Shown here in pieces: positions 1-9,223 of a stretch of DNA of 64,000 nt. Positions within the stretch are counted from its first letter, which is position 1. The number at the start of each line of letters is the position of its first letter. A program made the position numbers and the translations under genes. A model generated the notes under the pieces. The model saw nothing but the letters and a program-made list of their open reading frames with translations. It made no database searches and had not been told where the DNA came from. This DNA comes from Aureispira sp. CCB-E (lineage in GTDB: Bacteria; Bacteroidota; Bacteroidia; Chitinophagales; Saprospiraceae), in the NCBI RefSeq assembly GCF_031326345.1, contig NZ_CP133671.1, forward strand, positions 4,836,001-4,900,000, read 5' to 3'.

Positions 1-1446
1 GAGCAAGTCACTGTAGAACCAATTCAAAAAACTGTTACATACTTAAAAACAGAAATTCAGCGTTTTAGAACCAGAGTAACCTCTATTCGTTTTTATGATG
101 CCATGATTATTCATGCGATGAAAGAGGCTCTTATTCGTTCCTTTACTTTAGGAATTACAGGTTTTGATACACCTGCTTCTGATAATGCTATTGAGGATTT
201 CAAACAAGTCAATCAAGGTATTTTGAACACCTTACTCTCTTATAAAGAACGTTTTTCTCCCCAATTAATTTCAACTATAGAACAACAGTTTAATGCGATT
301 AATTATGATTCTTTTGATGATTTTGATCGTTATGCTTATTTGGTTGGGCAGCTTATTCCTATATTAGAAAATCTAGAGGCGATTAGGGTCAGTGCTAATT
401 TAGAAACCAAAGAAGAGTTAAATCGTTATCAACTGCCTCTAAATAGCAGTTTTACCAATCCCTTTCAAGCTGACTTTTTAAATGCCTCTTATTATACGAA
501 TATTCCTAATCAGCAAATACAATCGGCTCAAATTGAACTTGGCAAACAGCTTTTTAACGATCCTATTCTTTCAGACAACCTCAAAACATCTTGTGCCACT
601 TGTCACAACGAAAAACTAGCCTTTACCGACCAATTAGAGCGCAGTATGAATGGAGATAAAACGCAGACAACTAGCCGCAATTCTCCTTCTCTAAATTACA
701 GTATTTATGCCAGTGCTTATTTTTTTGATTTGCGAGCCCATGATTTGAAAAATCAATTTGATCATGTCATCCACAATGAAAAAGAATTTAACAGCGATTA
801 TACATCTATTATTAAGAAATTGCATCAAAATAAAGATTATCAACAGAAATTTGCAACAAGCTATGCTCAACACCCCAACCCAATCAGCACAGCAAGCATC
901 AATCATGCTCTCAAAAGTTATTTGATGAGTTTGCCTCGCTTTGATTCGCCTTTTGATCAATTGGTTCAAACCAAAACGGAAACAATACCAGAAGAATTGA
1001 GACAGGGTTTTAATTTATTTATGGGCAAAGCTCAATGCGCTACTTGTCATTTTCCACCTACTTTTAGTGGCTTAGTCCCTCCTAGATATGTTGATTCTGA
1101 ATCTGAAGTCTTGGGAGTCTTGGACGATGAGAATTTTGACCACCCCAAACTAGACAAAGACTTGGGACGAATCAACAACGGCATTACCAAAGATAACTAT
1201 GATTTTTTTGCCAATTCATTTAAAACCGTTAGCATTCGGAATGTAGCTTTAACAGCACCTTATATGCATAATGGCTCTATCAAAACATTAGAAAAGGTAA
1301 TTGAGTTTTATGACTTAGGTGGCGGTGTAGGAATGGGATTAGATTTACCACATCAAACTCTACCCGAAGATCAACTTAATCTAACCGATGCAGAAAAAGC
1401 TGCTTTGGTTGTTTTTTTAGAAAGTTTAACGGACTCAAACTATTAA
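1..1446 (+). CDS. Di-heme cytochrome c peroxidase / MauG-like protein (5' end outside window)
   Basis: The reading frame is open from base 1, so the gene begins before the window; an internal ATG at 103 is not the real start. The first ~150 visible residues form an acidic, helix-rich region of unknown role. The rest is a cytochrome c peroxidase domain with two c-type heme motifs, both CATCH (codons at about 592-606 and 1036-1050). The first is followed by the family-typical CHNEKLAFTD, and the C-terminal part holds NVALTAPYMHNGS, also typical. These enzymes reduce H2O2, or act as MauG-like oxidases, in the periplasm using two hemes. The extended N-terminal helical domain is common in Bacteroidota homologues. 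hemL follows after 247 bp on the same strand; the heme link is suggestive only. Confidence 0.85.
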   Translation, partial: EQVTVEPIQKTVTYLKTEIQRFRTRVTSIRFYDAMIIHAMKEALIRSFTLGITGFDTPASDNAIEDFKQVNQGILNTLLSYKERFSPQLISTIEQQFNAINYDSFDDFDRYAYLVGQLIPILENLEAIRVSANLETKEELNRYQLPLNSSFTNPFQADFLNASYYTNIPNQQIQSAQIELGKQLFNDPILSDNLKTSCATCHNEKLAFTDQLERSMNGDKTQTTSRNSPSLNYSIYASAYFFDLRAHDLKNQFDHVIHNEKEFNSDYTSIIKKLHQNKDYQQKFATSYAQHPNPISTASINHALKSYLMSLPRFDSPFDQLVQTKTETIPEELRQGFNLFMGKAQCATCHFPPTFSGLVPPRYVDSESEVLGVLDDENFDHPKLDKDLGRINNGITKDNYDFFANSFKTVSIRNVALTAPYMHNGSIKTLEKVIEFYDLGGGVGMGLDLPHQTLPEDQLNLTDAEKAALVVFLESLTDSNY

Positions 1447-1693
1447 TGCCTTAGCCGAATAAGAAGCTACTGAATTTTGCACAACATTATCAGCACTTGT
1501 CGTCAATTTGGTCACCTTTTTACCATTTCTTGATAACAATCTATTGTCTTTTTTACATCTTTGTGCTCTAATAAGAATATTAATAATTAGTAATACTCTA
1601 TTGAAAAATCAACGGGGTAATGTGATTAGCACAAGAACGAAACTTAAATGGCTTGAAGTAATATTTTGTGCTTACTAAAAAATAAAGTTAAAA

Positions 1694-2983
1694 ATGCAAA
1701 GAAAGATTTCAGAAGAATTGTATGCAGAAGCAAAAAATTATTTTCCAGGAGGAGTGAGCTCTCCTGTACGTGCTTTTAAATCTGTAAAAGGGGCTCCTTT
1801 GTTTATCAAAAAAGGGAATGGCTCACAAATTTGGGATGAGGACGACAATCAGTTTACAGACTTTTGTTGTTCTTGGGGACCACTTATTTTAGGACACAAT
1901 AATGATGCTATCCGAGAGGTTATCGTTGCTACAGTAGCAAATGGGACATCTTTTGGCACTCCAACTCGTTGGGAAAACAAACTGGGAAAGTTGATTCTTA
2001 ACAACAACCGATTTATTGAAAAAATACGTTTCGTAAGTTCTGGAACAGAAGCTGTCATGTCTGCCATCCGTTTGGCCAGAGGCGTTACAGGCAAAGATAA
2101 AATTCTTAAATTTGATGGTTGTTACCACGGTCATGTCGATTCTCTATTGGTTAACGCAGGGTCGGGCTTGGTTACTTTTGGAGTAAGTAGCTCCGCAGGT
2201 ATTCCTGAAGCGTTTGCGAAAGAAACTTTAGTTGCCCCACTAAATGATTTGGACGCAGTAGAAGCAACATTTAAAGAACATGGCAATCAAATTGCTTGTG
2301 TAATTATTGAACCAGTTCCTGCCAACAATGGTCTATTGCTGCAACATCGTTCTTATTTAGAAGGTTTGCGCAAGCTGTGTACACAATACAATGTGTTGTT
2401 GATTTTTGACGAGGTAATTTCTGGTTTCCGTGTAGGATTTGAGGGGGCTGCTGGTTACTACGATATTCAGCCAGATATTATTACTTATGGAAAAATTATT
2501 GGTGGCGGTATGCCTGTTGGTGCTTATGGAGCAAATGCCGAAATCATGGGTAATGTCGCTCCCGATGGTGGTGTTTACCAAGCAGGAACATTGTCTGGTA
2601 ATCCTGTAGCTATGGCAGCTGGTTTTACAGCTGCTTCTCAATTACTAGAAGAAGGTTTTTATGCGAATTTAGAGCAAACAACACAAGATTTTGTAGCCAA
2701 AATTCAATCTTATTGTGATAATAAAGGTTATGAAGTTCATATCAATACCATTGGTTCAATCTTCTGGATTGCATTCTCCAAAGACGATATTCGCCGTGCC
2801 GACCAAATCAATCCTGATAGTATGGAGAAATTTAAAATCTTGCATGCTTATTTGCTTGACAATGGCATTTACTTAGGTCCTTCTGGCTACGAGGTAGGCT
2901 TTATTTCTTCGGCTCATACTACTGAAGAACTAGCTAATGCTGTTGACAAAATTTGTCAAGGTATGGATTTGGTGCATCAATAA
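1694..2983 (+). CDS. hemL: Glutamate-1-semialdehyde 2,1-aminomutase
   Basis: PLP enzyme of the C5 tetrapyrrole pathway that converts glutamate-1-semialdehyde to 5-aminolevulinate in the cytoplasm. The 429-residue length is normal. Family signatures are visible: FPGGVSSPVRAF near the N-terminus, the SSGTEAVMSAIRLARG phosphate-binding stretch, FDGCYHGHVDSLL, FDEVISGFR, and the Schiff-base lysine K267 in TYGKIIGGGMPVGAYG. Product and start are clear (MQRKISEEL). It is monocistronic: the preceding gene ends 247 bp upstream and a strong hairpin terminator follows at 3031. Confidence 0.97.
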   Translation: MQRKISEELYAEAKNYFPGGVSSPVRAFKSVKGAPLFIKKGNGSQIWDEDDNQFTDFCCSWGPLILGHNNDAIREVIVATVANGTSFGTPTRWENKLGKLILNNNRFIEKIRFVSSGTEAVMSAIRLARGVTGKDKILKFDGCYHGHVDSLLVNAGSGLVTFGVSSSAGIPEAFAKETLVAPLNDLDAVEATFKEHGNQIACVIIEPVPANNGLLLQHRSYLEGLRKLCTQYNVLLIFDEVISGFRVGFEGAAGYYDIQPDIITYGKIIGGGMPVGAYGANAEIMGNVAPDGGVYQAGTLSGNPVAMAAGFTAASQLLEEGFYANLEQTTQDFVAKIQSYCDNKGYEVHINTIGSIFWIAFSKDDIRRADQINPDSMEKFKILHAYLLDNGIYLGPSGYEVGFISSAHTTEELANAVDKICQGMDLVHQ

Positions 2984-3030
2984 GGCTCCTTTATTCTAAT
3001 CAACTATTCCTTATAATATTTGATTATGCA

Positions 3031-3067
3031 ATGCAGTAAATAAGCTACTTATTTACTGCATTTTTTA
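3031..3067 (+). terminator. Rho-independent terminator of hemL
   Basis: A 14-bp perfect stem (ATGCAGTAAATAAG, 3031-3044, with its complement 3048-3061), a 3-nt loop, and a run of T. It lies 47 bp after the hemL stop. The minus-strand gene beyond ends at 3144, so the hairpin may serve both directions. Confidence 0.85.
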
Positions 3068-3143
3068 TTAGGTATCTCTTCTCTTGGTAACAAAATCCTA
3101 TCACTACTAGTGACAATCCCACATAAACTCACCTCAAAATGTC

Positions 3144-4724
3144 CTATTTTTTCTTAAATTTTAGTAGATAAGTAATGGGGTCTTCTTCCATATAAGCAAT
3201 CACTTCAAATCGTTCAGGATTATTTTTGATGGTAGGGTATAAATATTTTGCTGTAGACGAATAGCCCAATTGATCCAAAACAACATAATCAACACCTTTT
3301 TTTTCTAAATCTTCTATAAATTCCTGCTGGTTCAATGTATTCTTATACGGTACGGAGTATTTATTGGAGTACAAACTGAATAAGATGGGCTTTCGACAGC
3401 AAGTTAACGAACCTCGTGGGGTATTTTCATTAACCCAATTGGCTAATTTAAAGTAGTTTGCATAGCTAATAGGATAAGGCTGTTTGCTTGCCCTTTCCAA
3501 CGCCTTTAATGGCTCTAAATAACTGGGCACCAAAAATAATGCCCCCAGAAGCAGCGCAATGGGAATGTAAGGCACTTGTTTTTGGAAACGAACCTTTTGC
3601 GCCAAACTAGTAACAAGCTGCTCTATTCCATATACAAAAGCAAACAATAATAATGGAACAATTGGTAGAATAAATCGTATTCCATACCATACTTCGGGCC
3701 ATAGAACTAGTATTCCTAAAAAGAAAAATAAATAGCTGCCGATTAATGACCTATATATTTTCATTTTATAAAGCCCTAACAACATGACTGATACTATACT
3801 CGCTCCTACTAAAAATTCGCCCCAAGATAGTGCTTCGCTATAACTAGTTATATTGACATAATTAAACGTACTCGAAGGAATTTCTCTCGCAATGTAACGC
3901 CCTATATTAGACACCACTCGCTCTATAAAATCTGCTATTCCTATCGCCCCTAATTCTGGTTCATAAGGATTTTTCAGCAATAAGCTTTTCATATGTGAAT
4001 TTCCACCCAAGCTTCTTGATCTCAAATACCAAGGCAGCGAACACACTATAAATCCTAATCCAAATGCCAACAAATACTTTTTTTCCTTATTGATTAACAA
4101 ATAGGTAGCTATTGCTAAAAACAAAGCCAGTCCCGTCATTTTAATATGAAAAACAAATACAACGCACAAGATTAACATAAAAAACAGCCCATTTTTGACA
4201 ATAGGCTTATCGAAGTTAACCTTAGTAGCCATCCATAACGCTAAGATAGAGAAAAATAAAAATGATATTTCGCTCATCATTATATATGAGTAATTCAACA
4301 AATTGGAATTAAGAATACAAAATAAAGCAACAACAAATGAAATATGGTTATTTTGAGTAATTGATTTTAGCAACAAAAACAAGATAACCACAGCACTTAT
4401 CAATAAAAAGCCATTGACTCTTTTAATAAATATGATTTCGCTTGAATAAGCTTTTGAAGCAGCAGCAACAACCAATGGATAACCTACAGGAAAATGCCTG
4501 TGCGGTTGCTTTGCTCTACTTGTTGTATTCACGTATCCTTGCCCCGTTGCTAAGGCTTGACCTAACAAATAGTAACTAATATTGTCGCCATTTAGGTTTA
4601 TTTTTCCATCAAAAATACGGTTGTATACATAAAAAAAAGAAACTATAATTATTCCTAGATAAATAAGAGTTACTGCTAGAGAAGCCCGTTTATTGGGATG
4701 GGAAATTTGATTATCGTCGTTCAT
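3144..4724 (-). CDS. Multi-span GT-C type glycosyltransferase (ArnT/PMT/RgtA-like)
   Basis: A 526-residue integral membrane protein with about ten to twelve hydrophobic segments. The topology is GT-C-like: an N-terminal TM (residues ~15-35), a first extracytoplasmic loop with the expected acidic site (GKINLNGDNISYYLLGQALA), then RHFPVGYPLVVAAA, and a C-terminal soluble domain with CCRKPILFSLYSNKYSVPY and VDYVVLDQLGYSSTAKYLYP. Such enzymes move a sugar from a polyprenyl-phosphate donor to lipid, glycan or protein at the outer face of the inner membrane. Donor and acceptor cannot be told from sequence. It stands alone, convergent with hemL; the bta operon ends 248 bp upstream of its start. Confidence 0.7.
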   Translation of the reverse strand: MNDDNQISHPNKRASLAVTLIYLGIIIVSFFYVYNRIFDGKINLNGDNISYYLLGQALATGQGYVNTTSRAKQPHRHFPVGYPLVVAAASKAYSSEIIFIKRVNGFLLISAVVILFLLLKSITQNNHISFVVALFCILNSNLLNYSYIMMSEISFLFFSILALWMATKVNFDKPIVKNGLFFMLILCVVFVFHIKMTGLALFLAIATYLLINKEKKYLLAFGLGFIVCSLPWYLRSRSLGGNSHMKSLLLKNPYEPELGAIGIADFIERVVSNIGRYIAREIPSSTFNYVNITSYSEALSWGEFLVGASIVSVMLLGLYKMKIYRSLIGSYLFFFLGILVLWPEVWYGIRFILPIVPLLLFAFVYGIEQLVTSLAQKVRFQKQVPYIPIALLLGALFLVPSYLEPLKALERASKQPYPISYANYFKLANWVNENTPRGSLTCCRKPILFSLYSNKYSVPYKNTLNQQEFIEDLEKKGVDYVVLDQLGYSSTAKYLYPTIKNNPERFEVIAYMEEDPITYLLKFKKK

Positions 4725-4904
4725 AAACTTAGGTTAGATATAAAATGGTGCAACTAATTTTACAAACTAACTAAAAAAATATAAAAATAAAAAATACAAA
4801 AGAACACAAAAGTTTCAAAAAAGGCTACCCACGCAAACATAACCACATAATAAACAAACCAATACAAACAAAACCTCTATCCCAATTTCTTAACTATTAT
4901 TAAT

Positions 4905-4939
4905 ACAAAAAACCCCTAAGGCAACATACCCCAGAGGTT
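4905..4939 (-). terminator. Terminator of the btaA-btaB-plcP operon
   Basis: On the minus strand an 11-pair stem with some G-T pairs (arms 4929-4939 and 4911-4921, 7-nt loop) is followed by six T residues. It lies 34 bp after the plcP stop, which fits the end of the three-gene operon. Confidence 0.75.
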
Positions 4940-4972
4940 CTCTAACCCGTAAATACTAACCTGATAAACTTC

Positions 4973-5833
4973 TTATTGTAAAATAAGCTCTTTAAATATT
5001 TGTTGAACTTTTCCCTCCGTTACAGAAGCATAGACCATTTCATAATTAATCTCTTGTAATTCCTCCATTGGAATTGTCGTATCAAAATCAGCTTCATCAT
5101 ATTGATAAATAGACCAGTTTCCTTCTGTATATTCTAGTGCTGTTAAGTTTTCAATCCAGTCACCTGAATTAAGGTACATAGTGCTACCTTTCGACGTTGT
5201 AATGGTACGCATTTGTGGCTGATGAATATGTCCTAATACTACGTAATCATAGTTTTTTTCGATTGCCAACTCTGATGCAACTGTTTCAAAGTCTTGAACA
5301 TATTTTACAGCCCGCTTGACACTATCTTTAACCTTTTTGGACAACGACATTCTTGGCTTACCCATTGATTTTAAGATATGATTGACCCATAAATTAATGG
5401 CTACCAAAGCATCGTAGCCCACCCCTCCTAATTTTGCCAACCACTTGGCGCAAGTAACAGAAGTATCAAATACATCTCCGTGAAAGAACCAAGCGACTTT
5501 GCCATCTAGTTCTAACAGTAATTTATTGTCCATATAAAAATTTCCCATTTGCAAAGGAGCAAATTTTCGCAACATCTCATCGTGATTACCTGTGAGGTAA
5601 TACACCTTAGTCCCTTTAGAAGCCATTTTGATAATCTGACTAACGACTGCCAAATGAGATTTTGGAAAGTAGCTTTTTTTAAATTGCCAAATATCTATAA
5701 TATCTCCATTTAGAACCAATATTTTAGGTTTTACAGACTTCAAATAAGTCAGCAACTCCTTTGCGTGACAACCATAGGTTCCCAAATGTATATCCGATAA
5801 AACTAGAAGGTCTAATTTTCTTCTTTTTGCCAT
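4973..5833 (-). CDS. plcP: PlcP-like metallophosphoesterase (phospholipase C of lipid remodelling; LpxH-related fold)
   Basis: Calcineurin-like phosphoesterase of 286 residues with all five metal-binding motifs: SDIHLGTYG, NGDIIDIW, GNHDEM, HGDVFD and GHIHQPQ. The spacing and sequence between them (KSYFPKSHLAVVSQII, CAKWLAKLGGVGYDAL) resemble the PlcP group of alphaproteobacteria rather than true LpxH. PlcP cleaves the head group of phosphatidyl lipids to release diacylglycerol during phosphate starvation. It starts 2 bp after the btaB stop, the third gene of a btaA-btaB-plcP operon, so diacylglycerol made here could feed BtaA directly. Family assignment to the UDP-2,3-diacylglucosamine hydrolase superfamily is firm; the PlcP role is inferred from motif spacing and context. 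Confidence 0.8.
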   Translation of the reverse strand: MAKRRKLDLLVLSDIHLGTYGCHAKELLTYLKSVKPKILVLNGDIIDIWQFKKSYFPKSHLAVVSQIIKMASKGTKVYYLTGNHDEMLRKFAPLQMGNFYMDNKLLLELDGKVAWFFHGDVFDTSVTCAKWLAKLGGVGYDALVAINLWVNHILKSMGKPRMSLSKKVKDSVKRAVKYVQDFETVASELAIEKNYDYVVLGHIHQPQMRTITTSKGSTMYLNSGDWIENLTALEYTEGNWSIYQYDEADFDTTIPMEELQEINYEMVYASVTEGKVQQIFKELILQ

Positions 5834-5835
5834 TT

Positions 5836-6483
5836 TTATTGATACGATTTAATACCTACAAATGAAAAATATTCCCACATTCCTAAATAAGCTCGTTGTA
5901 CATCGGATGATAAAGTAGAAAATTTATTTTCTAAAACAGGTAACAAGTGAGCGTCCATCCGAACATGATTGTTTTTCATGTGTAACTTAAAAATAGGGTT
6001 ACTCGTTTGATGAAAATCAACCACTGCTATGATTCCACCTGGTTTTATATCTTTGTAAGCTTGATCGATTAATTCCTTCCATTGTGGGTTAATCATTGTC
6101 AACGCATAGGAAAATACCACCACGTCAAAGCTATTCTGGGTAGAGAAAGCAGTGTCTCCATAAGCCCTAGACAACAAATCAATTCGATTGGAGTAGGGAG
6201 CTAGTTTTTTCTTTGACAACTCTATCATGTCTTCCGAAACATCCATTCCTACCAATTGAGCATTAACATAATACGCTGCAAATTTTTCTAAATTATAACC
6301 TGTTCCACACCCCACCTCTAGTATTCGAATGGCAGCATCTCTAGCTATAGGCAACTGATGCACCAAATTCGTTCGCCCAAATAGGAACATCCATCGAGTG
6401 CTATCATAGATTTTAGATTGAAATTTGTAATACTTCTTCATCGCATGTTTTTGCGAACTAGTATCTTGAAATGCTGGAATCAT
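5836..6483 (-). CDS. btaB: BtaB-like SAM-dependent N-methyltransferase (betaine lipid synthesis)
   Basis: Class I methyltransferase of 215 residues, the usual BtaB size. Motif I is ILEVGCGTGYNL (residues ~54-65), followed by LVGMDVSEDMIELS and the post-I acidic residues; a typical VVDFHQTSNP strand-5 motif follows PGGI. BtaB adds three methyl groups to diacylglyceryl-homoserine to give the betaine lipid DGTS. Alone it could be mistaken for a UbiE-like enzyme, but it sits 122 bp downstream of a clear btaA and 2 bp before plcP. The long N-terminal lead-in (YYKFQSKIYDSTRWMFLFGR) matches BtaB-type enzymes. Confidence 0.85.
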   Translation of the reverse strand: MIPAFQDTSSQKHAMKKYYKFQSKIYDSTRWMFLFGRTNLVHQLPIARDAAIRILEVGCGTGYNLEKFAAYYVNAQLVGMDVSEDMIELSKKKLAPYSNRIDLLSRAYGDTAFSTQNSFDVVVFSYALTMINPQWKELIDQAYKDIKPGGIIAVVDFHQTSNPIFKLHMKNNHVRMDAHLLPVLENKFSTLSSDVQRAYLGMWEYFSFVGIKSYQ

Positions 6484-6605
6484 AGTTTAATGTAGCTTAA
6501 TCAATAAGTAGCTGTCAAAAAGGAACATTGCTTTATGTTATACTTTTCGCCCCACTTACTGGTGTGAAAATTATTTTTTATTAGGACAAAAGGAGGTATT
6601 TTTTT

Positions 6606-7772
6606 TTATCGAACAATCCCACAATAAACACTGCCATAAGTACCTACGCGATCTTTTAAATGTTCTGTAGCTGTTTGAGTATGCTCAAAATTTACTTTTT
6701 CTTGTACAAAATCAGGGAAGAAGTTGATTTCACTTGCCCCAGAACGCAACAAAATTTTGGTTCCTGGACGACTATTTTTAAGAATCAACCGCCATTCTTC
6801 TTTTAATGCTTTGGTATCATTGGCAGCCAACCAGTCTTGGTGGTCCAACAACACGTAATGGCTATATGCTTTGGGGTTTTGTTTTAAAAAATTAGAGATG
6901 GTCGTCGTGTGGGTTTGAATCTTGGTATGTGTTTCTTGCAAGCGTTCAAAATTTGCTTTCTTGAGGTAGTTCGGGCAACAATCTTCGGTGTAACGCCCAT
7001 TAATATAAAGTTGCCAAAAATAGTTGTCTCGTATTGGTAACTGTGTAAAAATATAGCGCAAAGAGTCTTGTATAAATTGAATGACGCCCCCCATATATTC
7101 TGTTTCTACCAGTTTAGATTGGGTACGTGGAATCCCTAACAAACTCAAAGTAACAGGCTGTTTCATTGCCCACTGAATAAAATTCCCAATGATTTTCTGC
7201 TCTACTATATTGTACCAATAGGCTTGTATCTCTAAAGTAGGGGCATGTAGCAACTGTTGGACATTATCATACAAAGAGCGACGCAGACGCATATAACAAC
7301 CAAACAACCAAGCAAAGGTACCTGCGGTACCATAAAAATAGAAACTTGGGCGAAAGCGATAAGCTCCAAAATAAGGTTCAATCTTTTTATCCCAAAAACG
7401 TTGCGCATAAGTAGGCAGATAATCTCTCAAATAGTTTTGATAACAATACTCTGGCGTTTCGTGGCTACCTTCTCCAAAAAAACGAAACAGTGTTTTGTAA
7501 GTACCTGCTTGATAAAATGCTTTTTTAAGTTCTAACAAGGCATTTTGGCGATAATTCACATCGACACAATGAATGGCAGTAGGGTCATCTAAGGAATAAT
7601 CTAAAGCGTTGCATCCTGCACTAGTAATCATTACAACTTCACTCTCTTGATTAAGTTCCAACAGCCTTCTATCACACTCTGGATCTTCCCAACAAGTATT
7701 GTAGATTAAGTTATTGCCATGTATCTTACCAAACATCCAGTCTTTTGCTTTATTGGTTGCTAATTGAAGCAT
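6606..7772 (-). CDS. btaA: BtaA: SAM:diacylglycerol 3-amino-3-carboxypropyltransferase (DUF3419)
   Basis: A 388-residue DUF3419 protein. BtaA transfers the 3-amino-3-carboxypropyl group of S-adenosylmethionine to diacylglycerol, the first step to the phosphorus-free betaine lipid DGTS. Visible family signatures are IYNTCWEDPECDRRLL near the N-terminus, the SAM-binding stretch ITSAGCNALDYSL with CVDVNYRQNALLELK, and the C-terminal LLDHQDWL and ILLRSGA. It is first of three genes (btaA, btaB, plcP). The 263-bp upstream region is AT-rich and divergent to an unknown plus-strand gene; a possible -7 element is at 7956-7963. Confidence 0.9.
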   Translation of the reverse strand: MLQLATNKAKDWMFGKIHGNNLIYNTCWEDPECDRRLLELNQESEVVMITSAGCNALDYSLDDPTAIHCVDVNYRQNALLELKKAFYQAGTYKTLFRFFGEGSHETPEYCYQNYLRDYLPTYAQRFWDKKIEPYFGAYRFRPSFYFYGTAGTFAWLFGCYMRLRRSLYDNVQQLLHAPTLEIQAYWYNIVEQKIIGNFIQWAMKQPVTLSLLGIPRTQSKLVETEYMGGVIQFIQDSLRYIFTQLPIRDNYFWQLYINGRYTEDCCPNYLKKANFERLQETHTKIQTHTTTISNFLKQNPKAYSHYVLLDHQDWLAANDTKALKEEWRLILKNSRPGTKILLRSGASEINFFPDFVQEKVNFEHTQTATEHLKDRVGTYGSVYCGIVR

Positions 7773-7955
7773 TGTTGTTCTATTTGTAGGTGGTTAGTTC
7801 ATACACCATGCAATTCTTAACTCCTTCAATATTTTGAATTGCACTATGTACTTCATTTTGTCCTTACAAAAGAACAGCATTTCGACAATAACTGTACTAA
7901 TATTTAGTTTAAGCTTATAAGAAATGTGTTTAATTATTAATTTACAAAAAGCACT

Positions 7956-7963
7956 CAAAATTA
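7956..7963 (-). promoter_or_regulatory. Possible -7 element for btaA operon
   Basis: Reads TAATTTTG on the minus strand, matching the Bacteroidota -7 consensus TAnnTTTG. No clear TTTG lies 19-21 nt upstream, and it is ~185 nt from the btaA start, so support is weak. I did not recognise a Pho box. Confidence 0.3.
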
Positions 7964-8035
7964 AGCTTTTGTAAAATTGTTTTTTTTCCACAGGTTACCT
8001 TTAAAGTTTATTTTCATCTAAAAAGAAAAGTAAAA

Positions 8036-8794
8036 ATGAAACTAAAGATCTACATCTACATAGGCCTAACATTTATACTTCACTATCCTGTTTTTAGTCA
8101 AAACAAAGCTACGATGAAATCTAGTGGTGATACAATAAATTTAAAGTTAGCTAAGGAACATATCAAAAAAGGAACGCTTTATAAAGTACTATGGGATGAT
8201 CTTTATGAACATATTGCTTTTTGTGAAAATAAAGTTGGGGCGAAATATGGTTTAAAAATTGAAGACCAAAGATTCTTTATGTGCGGGGGATATGTTCCTC
8301 CTCCTATAGGAGTTATTGACTACATTAATGAAATTAAAAAACACCTAGATAGTTTATATAGTCCCATTTGGAAAATATATTATGAAAAAGAGTTTGAATA
8401 TTGTATGAATAGAGAATATAATAAAGAAGCTGTAATTTTTGGCAATGAATATTACAAAACTTATAAATTTCCTAATTATGCAGGGGTCTATTTTTTGAAA
8501 GGTTCTACTAGGCTCAAAAAGAGAGAAAAACCTTTAATAAAAACTCTCATTCAATGTTATACTAATAATACAAAGGAATATGAAATATTTATCTACTCCA
8601 GTGGGACAAAGGGAAAAAAACGGAAGATGCTCCAAGCAATATCCAAAATAAAAGCATATTTATTAAAACGTGGAGTAAAAGAAGAAGATATAAAAATAGA
8701 AAATAGCGAAATAATCAAAAAGTGCAATAAGTGCCCCCAAATTAATATTAGCATTTTAAATACTATTTACCTTCATATTATTAGAAAAAATTAA
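8036..8794 (+). CDS. Exported protein of unknown function
   Basis: 252 residues with a clear signal peptide (MKLKIYIYIGLTFILHYPVFSQ, cleavage near residue 22). The mature part is basic and rich in Lys and Tyr. No domain is recognised with confidence. The C-terminal stretch KRKMLQAISKIKAYLLKRG followed by VKEEDIKIEN faintly resembles the helix-turn of OmpA-like peptidoglycan-binding domains, but the rest of that fold is not evident. Four cysteines in pairs (CGGYVPPP region, CNKC) may form disulfides. It is divergent from btaA and stands alone. Confidence 0.6.
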   Translation: MKLKIYIYIGLTFILHYPVFSQNKATMKSSGDTINLKLAKEHIKKGTLYKVLWDDLYEHIAFCENKVGAKYGLKIEDQRFFMCGGYVPPPIGVIDYINEIKKHLDSLYSPIWKIYYEKEFEYCMNREYNKEAVIFGNEYYKTYKFPNYAGVYFLKGSTRLKKREKPLIKTLIQCYTNNTKEYEIFIYSSGTKGKKRKMLQAISKIKAYLLKRGVKEEDIKIENSEIIKKCNKCPQINISILNTIYLHIIRKN

Positions 8795-8938
8795 AATAGC
8801 AAGCAGTAAATTATAACATATGCCTCCTAAAACCCACAATAGATACTTTCTATTAAAGGCTTTGATTGTTAGTCTTTTACTTGTTATAAAGCTTGTATCT
8901 ATCAACATAAGTCAAATTAACATTTAATTGACTTTCGC

Positions 8939-9208
8939 CTAACTCGCTTTTTTATGCAAAAAAACAAAAACCACGCCTCCTACTAGATTAGTTCCCAATA
9001 AATACTTCCAAAAATTATTCATAAATGCTGTTATTGGCGGAGTACATGGTTCATTAGGACAAGTTGTTATAAACGCCCCTGAAGCATCCAATTGATAGCG
9101 CAACAACAGTATACAGTTTGTTCCTATCAAAATTACTATTCCAATATACTGCATCCGTTGAAACAAAGGCGTTTTGTTCCTACCTTTTTCTGTAGCATCT
9201 AAAATCAT
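8939..9208 (-). CDS. Small two-TM membrane protein, unknown
   Basis: 89 residues with two hydrophobic segments (about 21-39 and 70-85) separated by a loop holding TCPNEPCTPP, whose two cysteines could form a disulfide outside the membrane. No function recognised. A repeat shared with the region upstream of the flavin oxidoreductase gene at 49622 starts 15 bp before this start codon, so the two genes may share an upstream control region. Confidence 0.55.
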   Translation of the reverse strand: MILDATEKGRNKTPLFQRMQYIGIVILIGTNCILLLRYQLDASGAFITTCPNEPCTPPITAFMNNFWKYLLGTNLVGGVVFVFLHKKAS

Positions 9209-9223
9209 TGTTTTCCTATTTTT

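Noticed and set aside
691-969. Antisense frame in the cytochrome c peroxidase gene
   Set aside because: A shadow of the real gene with no coding features; many similar shadows lie under hemL, xdhB, the his genes and the giant gene.
4973-5833. LpxH of lipid A synthesis
   Set aside because: Same superfamily, but motif spacing and the btaA-btaB operon favour PlcP. A lipid A role is not excluded.
5836-6483. UbiE/ubiquinone-type methyltransferase
   Set aside because: Size, N-terminus and location directly after btaA fit BtaB better.
7794-7991. 65-codon minus-strand frame upstream of btaA
   Set aside because: Begins with GTG in an AT-rich gap, encodes low-complexity Lys/Ile/Phe sequence and overlaps the likely btaA promoter region.
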